Source of the DNA: Ancylobacter crimeensis
GTDB taxonomy: Bacteria; Pseudomonadota; Alphaproteobacteria; Rhizobiales; Xanthobacteraceae
Direction: 5' to 3'
DNA: 64,000 nucleotides
Assembly: GCF_023016805.1 (NCBI RefSeq)
Contig: NZ_JALKCH010000006.1
Span: forward strand, 1-64,000
Shown here: piece after piece, positions 44,010 to 53,967 of the stretch
Numbering within the stretch: position 1 is the stretch's first letter
How the letters are laid out: every line of letters begins with the position of its first letter
Notes under the pieces: generated by a model
What the model was told of the DNA's origin: nothing
Database searches by the model: none
What the model saw: the letters and a program-made list of their open reading frames with translations, nothing else
Position numbers and translations under genes: made by a program

Positions 44010-45575
44010 GTGTCACCCCACTCCAGCATCGACAGCGCGCCCGCCGGCGCGAAGGCCTTCCTTGAGCTGCGCCAGATCCACAAGCGGTTCGGCGGCGTGC
44101 ATGCCCTGCGTGGCGTCAGCTTTTCCATCGAGCCGGGCGAGGCCTATCACCTGCTGGGCGAGAATGGCTGCGGCAAGAGCACGGTCATCAAGGTGATGTC
44201 CGGAGCGCTGGTGCCGGACGAGGGGGAGATCATCCTCGAAGGTCATTCGTTCCGCTCGCTCACCTCTATCCAATCTTTGGCCGCGGGAATCGAGACCGTC
44301 TACCAGGACCTGTCCCTGCTGCCGAACCTCTCGGTCGCGGAGAATGTCGCGCTGAACGAGCAGTTGGTGCATTCCGGCGGATCGCTCGCCCGGCTGTTCA
44401 ACACCACCCGGCTGCGGGAAACCGCCGCCACGGCCCTGCGGGCCGTCGGCCTGCCGGACGACCGGGCCTTCCTTGCCACGATCGTCTCCGACCTGCCTCT
44501 CGCCCAGCGCCAGCTCGTCGCCATTGCGCGCGCCATCGCCACGCGGGCGAAGATGGTCATCATGGACGAACCCACCACCTCGCTCACCCGCCGCGAGGTC
44601 GACAATCTGATCGCCGTCGTCGCCCGGCTGCGCTCGGAAGGCGTCGCGGTGCTCTTCGTCACCCACAAGCTGGACGAGTGCTACCGCATCGGCGGCCACG
44701 CCATTGTCTTCCGCGACGGCCAGTGCGTGGCCCAGGGACCGATCGCCAACTACAGCAAGAAGCAGCTCGCCGAGCTGATGACCGGCCGCGAAATCGACGC
44801 CGGGCGCTACCGCTCGGCTAAGCCGGGCGCCGCCGAGCTGTTCCACGTCCGCAACTTCACCCGCCGGCCGGCTTTCGAGGAGATCAGCTTCTCGGTGCGG
44901 ACCGGCGAGGTTCTCGGCATTACCGGCCTCGCGGATTCCGGACGCAACGAGCTGGCGATGGCGATTGCCGGCGTGAGCCCGGCCGCGAGCGGTACGCTCA
45001 GCCTCGAGGGTACCGACCGGCGGATCCGCCACCCGGCGCAGGCCATCGCGAACGGCATCGGCTATGTGCCGGAGGACCGGCTGGCCGAAGGCCTGTTCCT
45101 CGACAAGTCGATCTTCGAGAACGAGATCGCCCTCGTCGTGCGCAAGCTCTGCAACGCGCTCGGCATTGTCGACAAGGAGAAGGGCCGCGCCCTTTCGGCG
45201 AAGATCTCGCAGGACATGCGGCTCAACACGCGCGACCTCGACCTTCCGGTCGGTGCGCTCTCCGGCGGCAACCAGCAGCGCGTGCTGATCGGCCGCTGGC
45301 TCTCGATCCTGCCGAAGCTGCTTGTGCTGCACGGGCCGACCGTGGGCGTCGATGTCGGGTCCAAGGACACGATCTATCGCGTGATCCAGACGCTGGCCGA
45401 GGCCGGGATGGGGCTCGTCATCGTCAGCGACGACCTCCCCGAGCTCCTGCAGAACTGCGACCGCATCCTGGTGATGAATGCAGGGCGCATCGTTGCCGAA
45501 TTTGATGCCCTCGCCACCAATGAGGACCAGCTCTACCAGGCAATGCTGGCTTCCAAGACGGAGAATGCCCAATGA
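44010..45575 (+). CDS. Sugar ABC transporter ATP-binding protein (RbsA type, two NBDs)
   Basis: The 521-residue protein has two nucleotide-binding halves. NBD1 has Walker A GENGCGKST, a degenerate signature LPLAQRQLVAIARA and Walker B IMDEPTTSLT. NBD2 lacks a Walker A lysine (GLADSGRNEL), as in this family, and keeps LSGGNQQRVLIGRW. Unusually, its Walker B reads LHGPTVGVD, where RbsA proteins usually have DEPT. It starts at a GTG (44010). It energises sugar import with the two flanking permeases. Its stop overlaps the next permease start by four bases. Confidence 0.88.
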   Translation: MSPHSSIDSAPAGAKAFLELRQIHKRFGGVHALRGVSFSIEPGEAYHLLGENGCGKSTVIKVMSGALVPDEGEIILEGHSFRSLTSIQSLAAGIETVYQDLSLLPNLSVAENVALNEQLVHSGGSLARLFNTTRLRETAATALRAVGLPDDRAFLATIVSDLPLAQRQLVAIARAIATRAKMVIMDEPTTSLTRREVDNLIAVVARLRSEGVAVLFVTHKLDECYRIGGHAIVFRDGQCVAQGPIANYSKKQLAELMTGREIDAGRYRSAKPGAAELFHVRNFTRRPAFEEISFSVRTGEVLGITGLADSGRNELAMAIAGVSPAASGTLSLEGTDRRIRHPAQAIANGIGYVPEDRLAEGLFLDKSIFENEIALVVRKLCNALGIVDKEKGRALSAKISQDMRLNTRDLDLPVGALSGGNQQRVLIGRWLSILPKLLVLHGPTVGVDVGSKDTIYRVIQTLAEAGMGLVIVSDDLPELLQNCDRILVMNAGRIVAEFDALATNEDQLYQAMLASKTENAQ

Positions 45576-46597
45576 GCTCGGTGGAGCTGGAGACGGCACC
45601 CGGCACACGCGGCGGCTTCAGCCTGCGTGAACTGGTGCGCCGCCGGCCGGAAGTCATCACCTTCCTGCTGCTGATGGCGATCTGCGTCATCGTCTCTGTC
45701 GTCAATCCGGCCTTCCTGCAGCCGTCCTCGCTCATCGACATCGGCCGTGCCAGCGTGGTGATGGGCCTGTTTGCGCTCGGCGTGTTCATCATCCTCGCGG
45801 CCGGCGGCATCGACGTGTCCTTCACCGCGATCGCCGCCTTCACCATGTATTCGCTGACGCTGCTCGTCTCGAAACACGCCCCCTGGATCCCGATGCCGGC
45901 GATCATCCTGATGGCGATGGCGGGCGGCGCGCTGCTCGGCACCATCAACGGACTACTGGTGCACAATCTGCGCGTGCCCTCGCTGATCGTCACCATCGGC
46001 ACGCAATATCTCTTCCGCGGCTTCCTGCTGTCCTTCATCGGCACGGTCTGGATCATGTCGCTGCCCCCGCAGATGGGCGCGTTCGGCCGGATGCCGCTGC
46101 TGCAGTTCGATTCCGCCGACGGGCGCACGATCACGCTGCCGATGTATTTCCTCGTGCTGCCGATCGCTGCCCTGCTGACCTGGTGGATTCTCAACCGAAC
46201 GCTTATGGGCCGCGCGATCTTCGCCGTGGGTGGCAACGCAAGCGTCGCGGGACGGCTCGGCTACAATCTGCGTACGGTCCATATCTTCCTGTTCGCGTAT
46301 GCCGGCGCCTTGGCCGGTCTGGCCGGCATCATCCACACCTGCGCCAACCGGCAGTCGAACCCGTTCGATCTCGTCGGAACGGAGATCAACGTCATCGCCG
46401 CCGTGGTGCTGGGCGGCGCCCGCATCACCGGCGGCACCGGCACCGTGCTGGGCACCCTTCTCGGCGTGTTGCTGGTGGTGGTGGTCAACAGCGTGCTGGT
46501 CATGGTCGGCATTCCCAGCACCTGGCAGCGCGTTGTCGTCGGCAGCTTCATCCTGCTCGCCGCCGCCTTCTTCGTGACCGCGCAGAAGAAAAGCTGA
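45572..46597 (+). CDS. Ribose-type sugar ABC transporter permease, second subunit
   Basis: The 341-residue membrane protein is of the RbsC/LsrD family: AAGGIDVSFTAIAAFTMYSL, NGLLVHNLRVPSLIVTIGTQ and GGARITGGTGTVLGTLLGVL. It likely pairs with the permease at 41820-42815. Translational coupling with the ATPase gene is visible as an ATGA overlap. The dhaK-type gene starts 19 bases downstream. Confidence 0.88.
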   Translation: MSSVELETAPGTRGGFSLRELVRRRPEVITFLLLMAICVIVSVVNPAFLQPSSLIDIGRASVVMGLFALGVFIILAAGGIDVSFTAIAAFTMYSLTLLVSKHAPWIPMPAIILMAMAGGALLGTINGLLVHNLRVPSLIVTIGTQYLFRGFLLSFIGTVWIMSLPPQMGAFGRMPLLQFDSADGRTITLPMYFLVLPIAALLTWWILNRTLMGRAIFAVGGNASVAGRLGYNLRTVHIFLFAYAGALAGLAGIIHTCANRQSNPFDLVGTEINVIAAVVLGGARITGGTGTVLGTLLGVLLVVVVNSVLVMVGIPSTWQRVVVGSFILLAAAFFVTAQKKS

Positions 46598-46616
46598 GCT
46601 TTCGGAGACACGTGAA

Positions 46617-47621
46617 ATGAAGAAGTTTCTCAACGATCCCGTCGATTTCGTCGATGAAATGCTGGACGGCATCTATCGGGCCCACCCGAAGCAGCTCACC
46701 TATGCTGCCGGAGACCGGCGTTGCATGGTGACCGCGCGCCCGACGGCGGGCAAGGTCGGTATCGCCACAGGCGGCGGCTCGGGCCACCTGCCGGTCTTTC
46801 TCGGCTATGTCGGCGACGGCATGCTGGACGGCGCGGCCGTGGGCGGCGTGTTCCAGTCGCCGAGCGCCGAGCAGATGTACGAAGTCACCAAAGCGATCGA
46901 TAAGGGCGCGGGCGTCCTCTACATCTACGGAAACTATACCGGCGACATCATCAATTTCGACATGGCTGCCGAACTCGCCGATCTCGACGGCATCCAGGTG
47001 AAACAGGTTGTCGGCAATGACGACGCGGCCTCGTCCATCGTCGGCGAGGAGCACAAGCGCCGCGGCGTTGCCGGCATCTTCTTCCTGTTCAAGGCGGCCG
47101 GCGCCGCGGCCGCCGAGGGCCTTCCGCTCGACGAGGTCGCCCGTATAGCCGACAAGGCCCGTCTCGGCACCCGCACCATCGGCGTCGCCCTGTCGAGCTG
47201 CGTGGTACCGGAAGTCGGTCATGCCACCTTCTCGATCGGCGAGGACGAGATGGAAATCGGCATGGGCATCCATGGCGAGCCCGGCATCAGCCGCAAGAAG
47301 CTCGCCCCGGCCGATGCCGTGGTGGACGAGATGATGGAGCGGATCTTCGCCGAACAGGATCTCGGCGTCGGTTCGCAGGTCGCGGTTCTGGTGAACGGTC
47401 TTGGCGGGACGCCGAAGGAAGAGCTCTACATCCTGTTCCGTCGCGTTTCCCAGCTTCTGGAGGAGCGCGGCGCCACGGCCAGACATGTCTTCATCGGCGA
47501 ATATGCCACCGCGATGGAGATGGCGGGCGCCTCGATCTCGGTGCTGACCCTCGACGAGGAGCTCGACCGCCTGATCGACGCGCCGGCCAATACGCCCTTC
47601 TTCCAGCACGTGAAGCTGTGA
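46617..47621 (+). CDS. dhaK: Dihydroxyacetone kinase subunit DhaK-type (keto-sugar binding)
   Basis: The 334-residue protein matches DhaK. MKKFLNDPVDFVDEMLDG and TGGGSGHLPVFLGYVGDGML form the N-domain, and His219 in GMGIHGEPG is the residue that binds the keto-sugar carbonyl covalently (E. coli His218). DhaK with DhaL phosphorylates dihydroxyacetone or, in characterised paralogs, erythrulose. The usual GSGHEP is GSGHLP here, a hint of a substrate other than dihydroxyacetone. It is the last step of the transport operon, so it phosphorylates the imported sugar or its ketose product. The dhaL-type gene follows directly. Confidence 0.88.
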   Translation: MKKFLNDPVDFVDEMLDGIYRAHPKQLTYAAGDRRCMVTARPTAGKVGIATGGGSGHLPVFLGYVGDGMLDGAAVGGVFQSPSAEQMYEVTKAIDKGAGVLYIYGNYTGDIINFDMAAELADLDGIQVKQVVGNDDAASSIVGEEHKRRGVAGIFFLFKAAGAAAAEGLPLDEVARIADKARLGTRTIGVALSSCVVPEVGHATFSIGEDEMEIGMGIHGEPGISRKKLAPADAVVDEMMERIFAEQDLGVGSQVAVLVNGLGGTPKEELYILFRRVSQLLEERGATARHVFIGEYATAMEMAGASISVLTLDEELDRLIDAPANTPFFQHVKL

Positions 47622-47629
47622 GGCGTGCC

Positions 47630-48274
47630 ATGGACCGTCTGAACGCTGCCGACCTCATCGCCCTGTTCGACGCCTGGCGCGCCATGTTCGCCGAGCAGCG
47701 CGAGTTCCTGATCGCGCTCGACGGCAAGGTCGGCGACAGCGATCTCGGCATCACCATGAGCAAGTCCTTCGCCGCCGCGGCCGAGACCGTCACGGCGGAA
47801 GGCGCCGGCGCGGGCATCTCGAAGCTGCTGCGCAGCGCCGGCGTGATCATGGCGAAGACCGCACCCTCGACCATGGGTACGCTGACCGCGACCGGCTTCC
47901 TGCGCGGCAGCAAGGCGCTGGAGGGCAAGGACGCCATCGGCACCGCCGAGGCCGCCGCGCTCTGGCGTGCTTTCGCCGACGGCGTGGCGGAGCGCGGCAA
48001 GGCCAAGCTCGGTGACAAGACCATCCTCGACGTTCTCGACCCCATGGCCCGTTCGCTGGAAGTCTCAGCAGCGTCCGGCACGACACTGGACACCGCACTC
48101 AGGGATGCCGCCACCGCCGCCGAGGAGGCGCTGGAGGCAACCAAGTCGATGCAGGCGCAGCATGGCAAGGCCGCTGCCTTCCAGGCGAAGACGGTCGGAC
48201 TGCAGGATGCCGGTGCCACGGTCGCCGTGCTACTGATCCAGACCATGCGCGACACGGTGGCCGGTAGGACCTGA
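47630..48274 (+). CDS. dhaL: Dihydroxyacetone kinase subunit DhaL-type (nucleotide binding)
   Basis: The 214-residue helical-barrel protein has the Mg/nucleotide Asp triad in DGKVGDSDLGITM (D-x4-D-x-D), followed by the GVIMAKTAPSTMGTL loop and ASSGTTLDTAL-like segment. It supplies the phosphate for DhaK. In the canonical loop, Asp is followed by His-Gly (DHG); here it reads DLG. No dhaM (PTS donor) is near, so it may use ATP directly. A GTG at 47618 overlaps the dhaK stop. GAGG ahead of the ATG at 47630 favours that start. Confidence 0.86.
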   Translation: MDRLNAADLIALFDAWRAMFAEQREFLIALDGKVGDSDLGITMSKSFAAAAETVTAEGAGAGISKLLRSAGVIMAKTAPSTMGTLTATGFLRGSKALEGKDAIGTAEAAALWRAFADGVAERGKAKLGDKTILDVLDPMARSLEVSAASGTTLDTALRDAATAAEEALEATKSMQAQHGKAAAFQAKTVGLQDAGATVAVLLIQTMRDTVAGRT

Positions 48275-48294
48275 GCAGCTGAGTATCGGGAATA

Positions 48295-48330
48295 AAAAAG
48301 GCCGGCCCCGATTGCGAGGCCGGCCTTTTT
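48295..48330. terminator. Bidirectional intrinsic terminator
   Basis: AAAAAGGCCGGCC (48295-48307) pairs perfectly with GGCCGGCCTTTTT (48318-48330) around a ten-base loop. It lies between the convergent dhaL-type and FGGY kinase genes, with T-runs in both directions, so it can end both operons. Confidence 0.92.
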
Positions 48331-48346
48331 CGTGGTGCGCCTCGCC

Positions 48347-49950
48347 TCAGTCGCGAATGACGCGATAGGCCGCCTGAAGCGTCTCGAAGGCCGCGAACCT
48401 CTTGTCATGCCACGCGCGCGTCGCCGCCGCCGGGCGGTAGGTGATGCCGAGTTCGGACATCGCAGCCATGGCCGCCTCGACATCCGTGAACCGGCCCGCC
48501 GCCACCGCACCAAGGATCGCCGACCCGAGCAAAACTGGCTCGGGCGAGGTCGTCGCCGCAACATTCACGCCCGTCGCATCCGCCAGCACCTGACGCACCA
48601 GCGGGCTCTGCCCGGCGCCACCGCTGACCACCACCGTTGCGCTCGGCGCACCCTTTGCTGCCTGCGCGGACAGGATCTGGCGCAGGCCATAGCCGAGGCC
48701 CGCAAGGCCCGCCATGTAAAGCCCGACAAGGTCGTCCAGCCCGTCCTCCATGCCGAGCCCGGCAATGATGCCGCGGGCATGAGGATCGGCGAAGGGGCGC
48801 GGTTGCCAAGGAATTCCGGCACCACATGGATGGTGCCGACGAGGCGTGCGATGGCCTCCGCACCGCCCTTGGCTTCGGCCTGCTTCGACAGCCAGCCGGT
48901 GAGGCTGAGGCCATCCGCACACGCCAACTCGCCCGCTCGGGGGCGGGCGGGATGCATGTCGACCAGCCGGTCGATCGCCGCACCGGCTCCCGACTGCCCA
49001 CCTTCGTTCAGCCAATAGCCCGGCACCATGGCGGAGAAATAAGGCCCCCACACGCCCTTGATGAACACCGGCTCGCGCGTGGTCAGCATGGCACAGGCCG
49101 AGGTGCCGAACACATAGGCCAGCCGGTTCAGGACATCGCCCTCACCGCCGCGGGCCCCGACCGTGCCGAGTCCGCCGGCGTGAGCGTCGATGAGACCGGT
49201 ACCGACGGGGGTACCCGCCAAGAGGCCGAGTTCGGAAGCCGCCTGCTGCGTCAGCCCCGTTCCGAGCGGGCTGCCGGCTGAAGTCACTTCGGTGCCGATG
49301 CGCGTGAAATTCTCGTCCGCAAGTACCCCGAGGCCGATCTTGCGAAAATAATCGCCGTCCCACCGCTGTTCATGAGCGAGGTAGGTCCACTTGCCGGTCA
49401 CGGTGCAGACCGAGCGCGCCAATGAGCCCGTCGCCTTCCAGGTGAGGAAGTCGGTGAGGTCGAGAAACTGCCAGGCTTTTGCGAAGGTCGCCGGCAGGTT
49501 CTCGCTCAGCCAGAGCAGCTTCGGCGTCTCCATCTCCGGCGAAATGGTGCCCCCGACATAGTCGAGCACCGGACTGCCGAGGGCATTGATGCGTTCGGCC
49601 TGCCCGGTGGCGCGATGATCCATCCACACCATGATGTTGCGATTGGCGTCGCCATGCGCGCCCACCGGCAGCGGCATGCCGCCTTCGCCAAGAACCACTA
49701 GCGAGCAGGTGGCATCGAAACCGACGCCCGCGATGTCCCCCGGAGCAACACCTGCCGTCGCCACCGCCTCGCGCACGCTTTCGCCGATGCAGCGCCAGAT
49801 CTCGTCGCTGGACTGTTCGACGATCTCGCCGGGCTCCTTCCACAAGGTGATCGGCCGCTTGGCGACCGCCAGCAGCGTGCCGCTCTCGTCGAAGATGCCC
49901 GCGCGGACGCTGCCCGTCCCCACGTCGATGCCGGCGAAGCAAGTGCTCAT
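48347..49950 (-). pseudogene. FGGY-family pentulose kinase (D-ribulokinase type) with a one-base frameshift
   Basis: The N-terminal frame (49950 to about 48797) and the C-terminal frame (about 48790 to 48347) together give one FGGY kinase of about 534 residues. It starts GIDVGTGSVRAGIFDESG, has DATCSLVVLGEGG and VWMDHRATGQAE, reaches VVPEFLGNRAP, then continues in the other frame as FADPHARGIIAGLGMEDGLD to a normal C-terminus. One T (A on the plus strand) appears to be missing at about 48791-48797, within GAAGGGGC. It would phosphorylate D-ribulose or a similar pentulose produced by the adjacent polyol dehydrogenases. It could be a true inactivation or a sequence error; the otherwise intact reading argues for a recent event. 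Confidence 0.85.
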
Positions 49951-49953
49951 GGT

Positions 49954-50682
49954 CTAGAGATCCGTCCCGTTCGGAAGGATGACGAGGTCGCGAATGGTAA
50001 CGTTGCGCGGCCGCGTCAGCATGAAGACCACCGAATCGGCAACCTCCTGCGGCTGCATCAATGCACCCGCTTCCAGCGCCTCGTCGAGCTTTGCCTTCGG
50101 CCAGTCCTTGATGAGCGCCGTCACCACCGGCCCGGGCAACACGGCGCCGACGCGCACGCCATGCTTCGCCACCTGCCGGCGCACGGTGTGGACGAAGGCC
50201 TGCACCGCGAACTTGGATGCGGTGTAGACCGGCTCCCACACCACAGGAACCACCCCGGCAATGGAGGAAGTGAAGATCACGTCGCCGGTCTTGCGCTCCA
50301 CCATGTGCGGCAGCACCGCCTGCACCGAGCGGAAGGCGGCGTTGACGTTCAGGTTCAGCACGCGGTCCCAAACGTCCGGATCGGCCGTGACGACATCGCC
50401 GCCGATATAGGCGCCCGCATTGGCGTGGAAGATGTCGAGCCGGCCGTGCCGTTCCAGGATCGCCGGCATCATCGATGCCACGCTCGCCGGATCGGTGAGG
50501 TCGACAACGAGCGGGCTCGCCGCGCCGCCGAGATCGGCCACCGCCGCCTCCAGAGCATCGGCCGCGCGGTCGACCAGCACCACGCTGGCACCTTCCCCGA
50601 TCATGGCGCGCGCGCATTCGAGCCCGATGCCGGAGGCTGCGCCCGTTATGGCCGCTACCTTGCCCTCAAGCCTGTTACCCAT
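49954..50682 (-). CDS. SDR family oxidoreductase, ribitol 2-dehydrogenase-like
   Basis: The 242-residue SDR begins [20 protein letters not shown], with [15 protein letters not shown] in place of the usual NNAG, catalytic Ser in [10 protein letters not shown] and [13 protein letters not shown]. This matches rhizobial ribitol 2-dehydrogenases, which oxidise ribitol to D-ribulose with NAD+. It ends three bases ahead of the FGGY kinase start, so ribitol to ribulose to ribulose 5-phosphate would be a simple two-step route. A different polyol is possible. Confidence 0.82.
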   Translation of the reverse strand: MGNRLEGKVAAITGAASGIGLECARAMIGEGASVVLVDRAADALEAAVADLGGAASPLVVDLTDPASVASMMPAILERHGRLDIFHANAGAYIGGDVVTADPDVWDRVLNLNVNAAFRSVQAVLPHMVERKTGDVIFTSSIAGVVPVVWEPVYTASKFAVQAFVHTVRRQVAKHGVRVGAVLPGPVVTALIKDWPKAKLDEALEAGALMQPQEVADSVVFMLTRPRNVTIRDLVILPNGTDL

Positions 50683-50757
50683 GTTCTGTCCTCAATCCTC
50701 GAATGACCGCCCGGCGGCGCTCGCAAGCGCCGCCGGCAGCCTTCAGTCCGGCAGACC

Positions 50758-51795
50758 TCAGTCCGGCATGCGGATCTGCAGTTTCACATCTGTGGGCAGG
50801 CCCTTGGCCGCGCGGTCGAACGCCTCGATGCTCTGCGCGAAATCGAAGGTTTCCGAGATCAGCGGCTTCAGATCGACCTTGCCGGACGCGATGAGATTCA
50901 CCGCACGGTCGAAATTGTTCGCATAGCGGAACACGGTCTCGATGCGGGCTTCCTTGATGATGGAGGCCGGCACGTCGAAATTCACGGGCTCGACCGGCAG
51001 GCCGACCAGCACAAGCGTGCCGCCAGGGCGCAAAAGGTTGAAGATGCCGTCATAAGCGCGGGGGCTGCCGCTTGCCTCGAAGATCACGTCGGCACCCCAG
51101 CCATCCGTCTCGGCCGCAATGACGTCGGCAAGCTTCTTCTCGGTGATGTTCACCGGGATCACGCCGGGATACTGGCCGGCGATGGCCAACTTGGGGGCCG
51201 AGAGGTCGGAGATGTAGACACGCGCGCAGCCACCGGCGAGAGCGGCGAGCGCTGTCATGATGCCGATGGGGCCGCAGCCGATCACGATGGCGACATCGCC
51301 GGGCGTGATATGGGCACGCGTCGCGGCCTGCAGCCCGACCGCGAAGGGCTCGACCATCGCGCCCTCGGCGAAGGAGACGTTGTTCGGCAGCTTGTAGGTG
51401 AAGGCGGCAGGGTGCACCACCTCGGGCGTCAGCACGCCGTGCACCGGCGGGGTCGCCCAGAACTGCACGTCGGGATCGACATTGTAGATGCCGAGCTTGG
51501 TGGCGCGCGAATTCATGTTCGGCACCCCCGGCTCCATGCAGACCCGGTCGCCGATCTTGAGGTTCTTCACATTCGAGCCGACCGCGACCACGGTGCCAGC
51601 GGCCTCGTGGCCGAGAACCATCGGTTCGCGGACCACGAAGGAGCCGATGGCACCATGGGTATAGTAGTGCACGTCGGAGCCGCAGACGCCGACCGTGTGA
51701 ATGGAGATCTTCACGTCATCCGGGCCGACCTCGGTCGGCAGCTCGATGTCACGCAGGGCGAGTTCGCCCTTCTTTTCCAGAACCAGTGCAATCAC
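50758..51795 (-). CDS. Zinc-dependent polyol dehydrogenase (xylitol/sorbitol dehydrogenase type)
   Basis: The 345-residue MDR protein has [17 protein letters not shown] with the catalytic-zinc Cys, [17 protein letters not shown] with His-Glu, and a Rossmann motif [15 protein letters not shown]. The pattern is that of xylitol/sorbitol dehydrogenases, which oxidise polyols at C2. The usual four-Cys structural zinc loop is absent (the segment reads [12 protein letters not shown]), as in several sorbitol dehydrogenases. It starts at GTG 51795 with AGGACA ahead. Together with the SDR it gives the operon two polyol dehydrogenases. Confidence 0.87.
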   Translation of the reverse strand: MIALVLEKKGELALRDIELPTEVGPDDVKISIHTVGVCGSDVHYYTHGAIGSFVVREPMVLGHEAAGTVVAVGSNVKNLKIGDRVCMEPGVPNMNSRATKLGIYNVDPDVQFWATPPVHGVLTPEVVHPAAFTYKLPNNVSFAEGAMVEPFAVGLQAATRAHITPGDVAIVIGCGPIGIMTALAALAGGCARVYISDLSAPKLAIAGQYPGVIPVNITEKKLADVIAAETDGWGADVIFEASGSPRAYDGIFNLLRPGGTLVLVGLPVEPVNFDVPASIIKEARIETVFRYANNFDRAVNLIASGKVDLKPLISETFDFAQSIEAFDRAAKGLPTDVKLQIRMPD

Positions 51796-51830
51796 GGGTC
51801 TATGTCCTGTTGAGAGATGCCGGCGCCCGG

Positions 51831-52913
51831 TCAGAGGGCAAGGCCATTGGCGTCGAAGAGATAGATATGGCGACCCTCGATGCCGACACGCAGCGTGTCG
51901 CCCGGCTTCACATCGGGGCGACCGTGGACGACGATGGCGACGATGTCGCCTTCGCTGCGGCTGTAGAGCTGGGTGGCGCCACCGAGATTTTCGGCGAAAT
52001 CCAGCGTGAGGGACAAGAGCGGCTGGGCCGCGTTGAGCTCGAGATGCTCCGGACGCAAGCCTACGATGACGGTGTCGCCGGCCTTGACGCGACCGGTGCT
52101 CACCGTCTCGACCGACAGCGTGCCGCCGACGAAAGAAGGGTTGGCGAGCGTGAGCGAGCCAGAGCCGACGCCGGTGACGCTGGCCTTGATGAAGTTCATC
52201 TTGGGCGAGCCGATGAAGCCGGCGACGAAGGTGTTGGCCGGCCGGTCATACAGCTCGGTCGGTGTTCCGATCTGCTCCACCAGCCCGGCCCGCAGCACCA
52301 CGATGCGGTCGGCCAACGTCATCGCCTCGACCTGATCGTGCGTGACATAGACCATGGTGGTGCCGAGGTCGCGATGCAGCTTGGCGATCTCGACCCGCAT
52401 TTGGGTCCGCAGCTCCGCGTCGAGATTCGACAGCGGCTCATCGAACAGGAAGATCTTGGGGTGGCGCACGATCGAGCGGCCAATCGCCACGCGCTGGCGC
52501 TGGCCGCCGGAAAGCGCGCGCGGCTTGCGGTCGAGCAACGGCTCTAGATGGAGGATGCGCGCGGCTTCCGTCACTCGCGTCTTGATCTCGGCCTCCGGCA
52601 CCTTCGCCATGCGCAGGCCGAACGCCATGTTCTCGAACACGCTCATATGCGGGTAGAGCGCATAGGACTGGAACACCATGGAAAGCTCGCGCTTGGCGGG
52701 CTCCTCATAGGTCACGTCCTTGCCGTCGATATAGAGATGTCCCTCGGTGACGTCCTCGAGCCCGGCGATCATCCGCAGCAGCGTGGATTTTCCGCAGCCC
52801 GACGGACCGACGAAGACCACGAACTCGCCCTTCGCCGCGGCAAAGCTGACCCCCTTGATGACGCTCACATCGCCATAGGTCTTCTTGATGGTGTCCAGCT
52901 GCAAAAAGCTCAT
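51831..52913 (-). CDS. UgpC/MalK-type sugar ABC transporter ATP-binding protein
   Basis: The 360-residue ATPase has Walker [10 protein letters not shown], signature [15 protein letters not shown], Walker [15 protein letters not shown] and His-switch [14 protein letters not shown], followed by a C-terminal regulatory beta domain of the MalK/UgpC kind. It serves the MalF/MalG-like permeases and binding protein of this operon. AGGAG ten bases ahead supports the ATG at 52913. Confidence 0.93.
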   Translation of the reverse strand: MSFLQLDTIKKTYGDVSVIKGVSFAAAKGEFVVFVGPSGCGKSTLLRMIAGLEDVTEGHLYIDGKDVTYEEPAKRELSMVFQSYALYPHMSVFENMAFGLRMAKVPEAEIKTRVTEAARILHLEPLLDRKPRALSGGQRQRVAIGRSIVRHPKIFLFDEPLSNLDAELRTQMRVEIAKLHRDLGTTMVYVTHDQVEAMTLADRIVVLRAGLVEQIGTPTELYDRPANTFVAGFIGSPKMNFIKASVTGVGSGSLTLANPSFVGGTLSVETVSTGRVKAGDTVIVGLRPEHLELNAAQPLLSLTLDFAENLGGATQLYSRSEGDIVAIVVHGRPDVKPGDTLRVGIEGRHIYLFDANGLAL

Positions 52914-52982
52914 CGGGCCCAAGCTCCTAAATCAAGGATCGCCACATCCGCACCAGAGGGGCGCGGGTGTGGAGCGTCAAAC

Positions 52983-53954
52983 TCATCGTTCGAGCAGCGC
53001 CGCGGCGCAGCTCTCGTCCGTCACCAGTCGTTTCACATAGCCTCCCCGGAGGATCGCGCGCACCACCGGCACCTTGTGCATGCCGCCGGAAGCGAGGATC
53101 GAGCAGGGGATGGAGCGAACCTGCGCCGGCGACAGCGCCAGCACACGCTCGTTCAGGGGATGATCCACCGGGCGGCCGTCCGCATCCAGGAACACACCCA
53201 GCAGATCGCCCACCGCGCCGGCGGCACGCAGGCCGTCGAGATTCTGCGAAACGGTCTGGGTCTTCACCAGCAGCGAGAGCGGACTCATGTCGCCGCTCGA
53301 CAGCAGGACCGCATCGACCGAGCTCGCACGGTTCATGGTCTCGCGGATGCCGTGATGGGCGAGCAGTGCCTCCCGGCTCTCGGGCGTCGGGAAATAGAGC
53401 GGGGCGGCGAAGTAGTAGCACTCCGCCCCGATGGCGCGCGCGTAGCCGGTGGCGACCTCGAAGGTGCTCGATCCCGAACCGCGGGTAAGTCCGCCCATCA
53501 GCGAGCATACCCAGGTATCAGCCAGCGTACGGGGTGTGATGCGCTTCAGCCCGGCCACCAGCGTGGTGCCGAGCCCAACGCCGACACCCATGCCAGGGCG
53601 CAGCAGGCGATCGAACATCGACCCGGCCGCCTCTCCGATGACGCGCTGCTGCTCGGCGACATCCGCCAGGCTCGGCACCACGCACGCCTCGGACAACCCG
53701 TAGCGCTCGACGAGCCGATGTTCGAGATTGACGCATTCGGCGAGCGGCAGGCGGATGTCGATGACGACCGAGCCCTCCGACCGCACCTGCCCCAACACCT
53801 TGTTTACCTTCAGCCGGGTGATGCCAAGCTTGTCGGCGATCTCCTGCTGGGTAAGGCCCCCGACGAAATACAGCCACGCCACCCGCGCACGCACCTGCGC
53901 GGCATCCAGCTCCTGGGCGGAGAAGACGTTCGGCGCATCGTGGCTGTAGGTCAT
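52983..53954 (-). CDS. SorC/DeoR family sugar-responsive transcriptional regulator
   Basis: The 323-residue protein has an N-terminal helix-turn-helix (WLYFVGGLTQQEIADKLGIT, then RLKVNKVLGQVRSEG) and the SorC sugar-phosphate-binding domain (VGVGLGTTLVAGLKRI, GGLTRGSGSSTFEVA, SIPCSILASGGMHK). This is the class that includes EryD and SmoC-type regulators of polyol operons. It probably controls its own operon using a phosphorylated polyol or ketose. GGGAG favours the ATG at 53954 over 53960. Confidence 0.9.
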   Translation of the reverse strand: MTYSHDAPNVFSAQELDAAQVRARVAWLYFVGGLTQQEIADKLGITRLKVNKVLGQVRSEGSVVIDIRLPLAECVNLEHRLVERYGLSEACVVPSLADVAEQQRVIGEAAGSMFDRLLRPGMGVGVGLGTTLVAGLKRITPRTLADTWVCSLMGGLTRGSGSSTFEVATGYARAIGAECYYFAAPLYFPTPESREALLAHHGIRETMNRASSVDAVLLSSGDMSPLSLLVKTQTVSQNLDGLRAAGAVGDLLGVFLDADGRPVDHPLNERVLALSPAQVRSIPCSILASGGMHKVPVVRAILRGGYVKRLVTDESCAAALLER

Positions 53955-53967
53955 GGCCATCTCCCGC

